From Deltaproteobacteria bacterium (GTDB lineage: Bacteria; Desulfobacterota; DSM-4660; Desulfatiglandales; HGW-15): DNA of 14,579 nucleotides. Positions 5,735 through 11,700 of the stretch are shown piece by piece. Position 1 is the first letter of the stretch. Every line of letters begins with the position of its first letter. The translations under genes were made by a program, and so were the position numbers. Below the pieces are notes generated by a model. The model was not told where the DNA came from and made no database searches. It was given only the letters and a program-made list of their open reading frames with translations. The stretch covers positions 1 through 14,579 of the forward strand of contig JAFGIC010000356.1 in the NCBI GenBank assembly GCA_016929815.1, read 5' to 3'.

Positions 5735-8700
5735 ATGTACCCAAAAATCGGTTTTCCCATCATTTCATCCCTGTTTTTTACTCTGCTGGTTTCAATATCA
5801 TTGTTTGCTTCAGTATCCATGGCATATGAGGACATTACCGTAAATGTTATAACAGGCGATGGGACGGCAGCGTCCAACATCAAGGTGTATGCATATACGG
5901 AAGCGGGGTCTTGCACCGGTATTTACGCGACTACCAACGCAGACGGAATAGCCGTATTTGACTGTGACAGCTTTACCGAAGGAAATTACAAATTCAAGGC
6001 AGTCATTCTGTGCAATAATTACTGGAGCGACGTCATTACAATTGCATCCGGGATTACTAACAATGCTTCTATTAATGCCGGCGGTGGCACACTCCATGTG
6101 ACAGTTGGAAAAAGCGCAGGACTTTCCTTGTCAGGCGTCAAAGTAAAGCTCTATAACTCCTCGGGTTCATATCTCGGAATATATCAGACTACGGATGAGT
6201 CGGGCATGGCTCAATTCAGCATTCCCGAAGGGACCTTTAAGATTCGAGCGGATTACCTGGGGAGCCAGTATTGGACAGAAGATACAGTAGTAACTGAGGA
6301 TACGAATGTCGGCATTACAATTCCTCACCAGGATGTAGTTGTTACAGTACAGGGTTTATACCAGAATGAAATACAATCTATTGAAGGAATTAAGGCTTAT
6401 TTATACACATCATCAGGCTCATATTTATATAAATATGACACGACGAACGCTGATGGTAATGTTGTATTTAACCTGCCCGAACTGGCATTTAAGGTGCGTG
6501 TTACATACATGGGTCAACAATATTGGTCGGATGAATTTACCTGGCAGGATACAACCGTTAATATACCCATGGCAGACGCCGTGATTACTGTCACTGGGGC
6601 AGGTGATCTCCTGGAGGGCGTCAGGGTATATGTTTATTCGGAAGAGGGATCGTCCCTATGTAAATACGGTACAACGGATGAAACCGGCACTGTAACCTTC
6701 CGGATTCCAGCCGGTTCGTACAACTTCCGGGCGTACTATCTCGGCAACGAATACTGGAGCGGGATTCAGACACTTATTGAGGATCAGTCCTCTTCAATAT
6801 CCATAGACACGGGAGGGGGAGAATTTGTACTGACCGTTCTGAAGGATTCATTCGATGCGATAAGCGGGGTTAAATGCTGTCTCTACAGTGAATCAGGCTC
6901 CTATTTATGCCGTTATGGGAAAACGGATTCTGAAGGCAAGGTATCGTTTAAACTGCCTAACGGCAATTTTAAGTTTAAGGTTCATTACCTTGGCAGCCAG
7001 TTCTGGTCGGAAGTATATGATGTATCTGATGCGCTTGCGGGCGCTGTTGTCATCCCCCATAAAGATGTTGTCATTACAGTGCAGGGGATATATCAGGGCG
7101 CCGCTGAATCCATCCCTGAGATAAAGACATATCTATATTCGGCTTCAGGCTCCTGCCTCGGCATTTACGGCAAAACGGACGCTGAAGGGCATGTAATTTT
7201 CAGTCTGCCTGAGATATCATTTAAGACGGGAGCCTATTACCTGGGTCAAAAGTTCTGGTCAGATGAGTTTACGTGGCAGGATACGACAATATCCATACCC
7301 TATGGCATGGCCAGTGTACATGTTACAAAAAACAACAGCGACGTACAGGATGCCAAGGTATATCTTCTTTCAGAGGCAGGCTCCTGCCTCGGTATATATG
7401 ACATAACCGACATCTCAGGTCTGGCTGAATTCATTATCCCAGCAGGTTCATACAAATTCAAGGCATATTCGGGAGGTGTTTTAAATTACAGCGATATAGC
7501 TGTTCTAGTCGCCGACCAGATGACCCCGGTCAATATTGATTTCTCGGATCCGCCGACTATAAGTTTTAGTGCTGCTCCCGAATCAATATATGCAGGTGAA
7601 TCGTCCGAACTGACATGGGACGCCATAAATGCCGATACAGTCTATATCGATCATGATATCGGATATGTTGACCTTAACGGTTCTATTACAGTAAATTTAA
7701 CGGAAACAACTACTTATACACTTACTGCCATAGGGCAGGGCGGAACGGCAACAGCGGGTGTAACTGTCACCTATATAAACAGCGCTCCGACTGCCTATGA
7801 TCAGGCCGTGAATACAAACGAAGACGAGCAGGTTGCGATCAGTCTGACCGCCATGGATGCAGATAATGATCCCCTTCTTTACCTCGTAGTTTCAGGCCCG
7901 TTCTACGGAGTCCTTTCAGGCGATGCGCCCAATCTTGAATATTTGGCTGATGCAGATTATAACGGCGCGGATTATTTTACATTTATAGTAAATGACGGAT
8001 CGGTCGATTCAGAGGCCGCGACAATTAACATAAATATCACCCCTGTAAATGATATTCCAACGGCAGACGCGGGCGGTGATCAAACGGTCCTTGAGGATGA
8101 CACAGTATCACTGGATGGAAACCTTTCCGGCGATCCCGATGGGGATACACTTTCATTCCAATGGGCCTTTGTTTCAATGCCCGGGGAAAGCAGCGCTTCC
8201 CTGGTAGATTCGACCTCAAGCGCCCCATCTTTCATTGCCGATCAATCTGGAACCTATGAGGTCATGCTCATTGTAAATGACGGAAATGCCGACAGTCTTT
8301 CCGATACGGTTATCATAACTGCAGAGCCTCTGATTGTTGAGGTCCCGGATGTGACAGGGATGTCACAATCTGAGGCCGAGGCGACCCTCATGGAATCAGG
8401 TCTTGTTGCAGGAGGCATCACTACCGCCTATAATGAGGATATCCCTGAAGGATACGTTATCAGCCAGCAACCGGAACCCGGGACATTGATAGAAACAGGA
8501 GGCCTTATTGCCCTTGTTATCTCGCTCGGCCCTTCTGATTTGACAGGCAATGGTGAAATATCGGGTCAGGTAATTGACGCATTGACAGGAGAGGTTCTTC
8601 CGGACGCTGAAATATCCTTGTTCATGGAACAGGAAGATGAAACCTTCACCTTGCTTTCTCAGTATAGTTCATTGGAAGACGGGTCCTATATATTCTCTGA

Positions 8701-11700
8701 TCTCCCATCAGGGGATTATTTTATCGATGCAGTACTGGGAGACTATATCACAGGGGAAAACACCTTAACCCTGGATTCGGACGATAGTATAGTGGTCAGG
8801 GATATCGTATTATCGCCTTTAATGTCATCGGGCGAAGTGCGTATCGTTCTTACATGGGGAGAGATACCCGAGGATCTGGAGGCCCATCTGACCGCGCCTA
8901 ACACAGAGGGTTGCAGATATCATTGTTTTTATGACACAAGAGAGATCCCAGGTGCGAGTCTTGACCTGGATGACATGACATCCTACGGGCCGGAGACAAT
9001 TACCATAACCTCCTTTTCCCCGGGGACCTACAGGTATTATGTCCATGATTTTACAAACAGGACATCAACGACCAGTGATGCCCTTTCTCTTTCTGGTGCG
9101 CAGGTAAAGGTTTATTTCGGATCGGGCGAGGAGCCTGTCGAGTTCACAGTGCCGGATCAGGACGGCACTGTCTGGCATGTCTTTGATATGGACGGCGATA
9201 CACAACAGATTACACCCGTTAACATCATGGCTTTTCAGGAAGAGCCAGGCGAGATAGACTTCCCGGTTATAACCTCTTCCCCGGACAAAAGCACAAACAT
9301 CGGCGAGGCATACACATATCAAGTCACAGCAGAGGACCCTGATGATGATATACTGGTTTATTCCCTGGAAGAATATCCTGAAGGCATGACCATTGACCAA
9401 CTGACAGGTGAGATTGAATGGACGCCAGGCGATGACCAGGGAGATTATCATGAGGTTGTGATTAAAGTCTCGGACGGCAGGTGTGGTGAGGATGAGCAGA
9501 GATATCAGATAGATGTCACATATATGCCCATTGTAAGTTTTTCATCAGATCCCTGTTCAGCCTATAATCAGGATGGAACGATCACATTGACATGGTCCAC
9601 GGAAAGGGCCGAAACCGTGTCTATTGATCAGGGCATAGGCGAAGTGGCATCGAGCGGAAGCCTTACCATAACCTCGCCTGAGGAACCGGTTGTCTATACC
9701 CTTACCGCTGAAAACGAGCTAGGGCAGAAACAAGTCAGCGTGCCGAAAATTCCAACTGGCACATTCAACGTTACGCCGACCGTTTTGCCGGCAACAGGCG
9801 GAACAGCAAAACTGACATGGAATTTCCCATGCGCCGTAACATGTAATATCCAGGGAATCGCTGATGTTTTATCCGCAAGCGGTTCACTGGGCGTAGATGT
9901 TACAGAAGTGCCCGTCACCTATGTCATAACAGGGAGGAATGCATCAGGGTCCAGTATATCGACTGCATCAATCCGGGAAGAGTGTTCGGATCCAGTTGTC
10001 ATTGAGCTGGGGTCTGATGAGATGTGTTCATGGACGCCCGGAGACCCTGTAACGTTATACTGGGAGACAAGCGGATGTGTTGATTCATGCGAGATCGACC
10101 AGGGCATAGGCGAAGTAGCATCTAGTGGAACAACTAATATTAACCCAGATGAAACTACCACATATACAATAAGCTGCTCAGGCGCTTCAGGCACAGGCCA
10201 GAGAAGTATAACACTGCCCAAGATACTTGCAATGCAGATAGGATCTTTCTACGCCGGTTCTTCGAATATAATGCCGGGTCAGAGTGTTAAGCTTACATGG
10301 ACTACGCAATGCGCTGAAATGTGCACTATTGATCAGGGGATAGGTGAGGTCGGTACAAACAACAGCATCCTTGTGACACCTTCAAACCTCCCTGTCACCT
10401 ATACCCTGACGGCAACAGGAAAGGGGGAGACAAAAACAAGATCTGTTACTATTAATCCCCGGGTATCGGCAACCTTTGTAGTGTCGCCTTCAAACCTTAA
10501 GATTGGAGAATCAGCTACCCTGACATGGACAACTGTGAATGCGAATTACTGTGAGATAACTCCCGGGATAGGAGAGGTTGATTTAAACGGCACTTTAACG
10601 GTACAACCCTCCGGCAACACGACATACAAACTAACGGCAAGGGGCTTAGCAGACAGTGATATAAAGTATGTGACCGTTAATTATATAGTCCCGACCGCCC
10701 AGTTGCTTGCCGACAAAGAGGTTATTGAACAAGGCGAAAGCGTAACCCTGAGCTGGATATTCAGTAACTCCGAAACATGTACTATAGACCAGGATATTGG
10801 AGAAGTGCTGGGAGGTGAAAGCGTCGTAGTGACGTCGGAAGAGACAACCACCTATACCATGACAGCCGAAGGGCCCGGAGGCACAGCCACAGACAGCGTA
10901 ACAATAACGGTGGCATATCCTCCGGACATTACCATCATCCAGCCTGACGGGATCTTTGATACTGCCAATGAATACTGCGCGATAAAATGGGCAGACGAGG
11001 ACGCTGACAGCAACGCTATAATTTCAATTTATTATGATACGGACAACACCGGATATGACGGAATATTAATCGACTCGGACATTGATGAAGATATTGATCC
11101 GACATACGAGGAATATGATAAGTATATTTGGGATATAAGCGGGATGGATGAAGGGGAATATTATATATATGCAATTATTGATGACGGTTATCATAATACG
11201 GTGACGGACTACAGTGACGGCCCCATTACAATTGATCATAGCATTTCAACCTTTAAGATAACGGCATCAGACGGGCTGGAATATGATAATTTTGGAAATT
11301 CGGTTTCTCTGGATCAAGGGTATGCTGTTGTGGGGGCCTATGCCAATAGCGACAAAGGTTATCAGGCAGGGGCAGCCTATATATTCAGGCGTGAAGGCGA
11401 ATCATGGATAGAACAGTTAAGACTTGATGCCGATGACCTGGAAGAAAACGATAACTTCGGCAAATCGGTGTCCATATCCGGTGAATACGCCATTGTGGGC
11501 GCCTATGGAGACGACGATCTGGGAACGGATTCAGGAGCTGTTTATATTTTTAAGAGAAGTGGCGATCTATGGAGTCTCCAGGATAAAATAACTGCGCCCA
11601 ATGGAAATAATGAAGACCATTTTGGCGCTTCGGTATCCGTTAGCGGAGATCTATTATTAATCGGGGCAGAAGGGGATGATGAGAACGGGACAATTCTTAT

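Noticed and set aside
5625..5843. 72-codon frame starting in the leader hairpin region
   Set aside because: It has no ribosome binding site, overlaps the well-supported start and signal peptide of the giant gene in another frame, and gives no recognisable protein.
5834..7549. Recent exact duplication or assembly artefact in the N-terminal repeats
   Set aside because: The units differ at many positions in both codons and residues, so they are old paralogous repeats and not a misassembled identical copy.
9065..9451. 128-codon frame on the minus strand inside the giant gene
   Set aside because: It is antisense to the uninterrupted domain-rich frame and shows no family signature.
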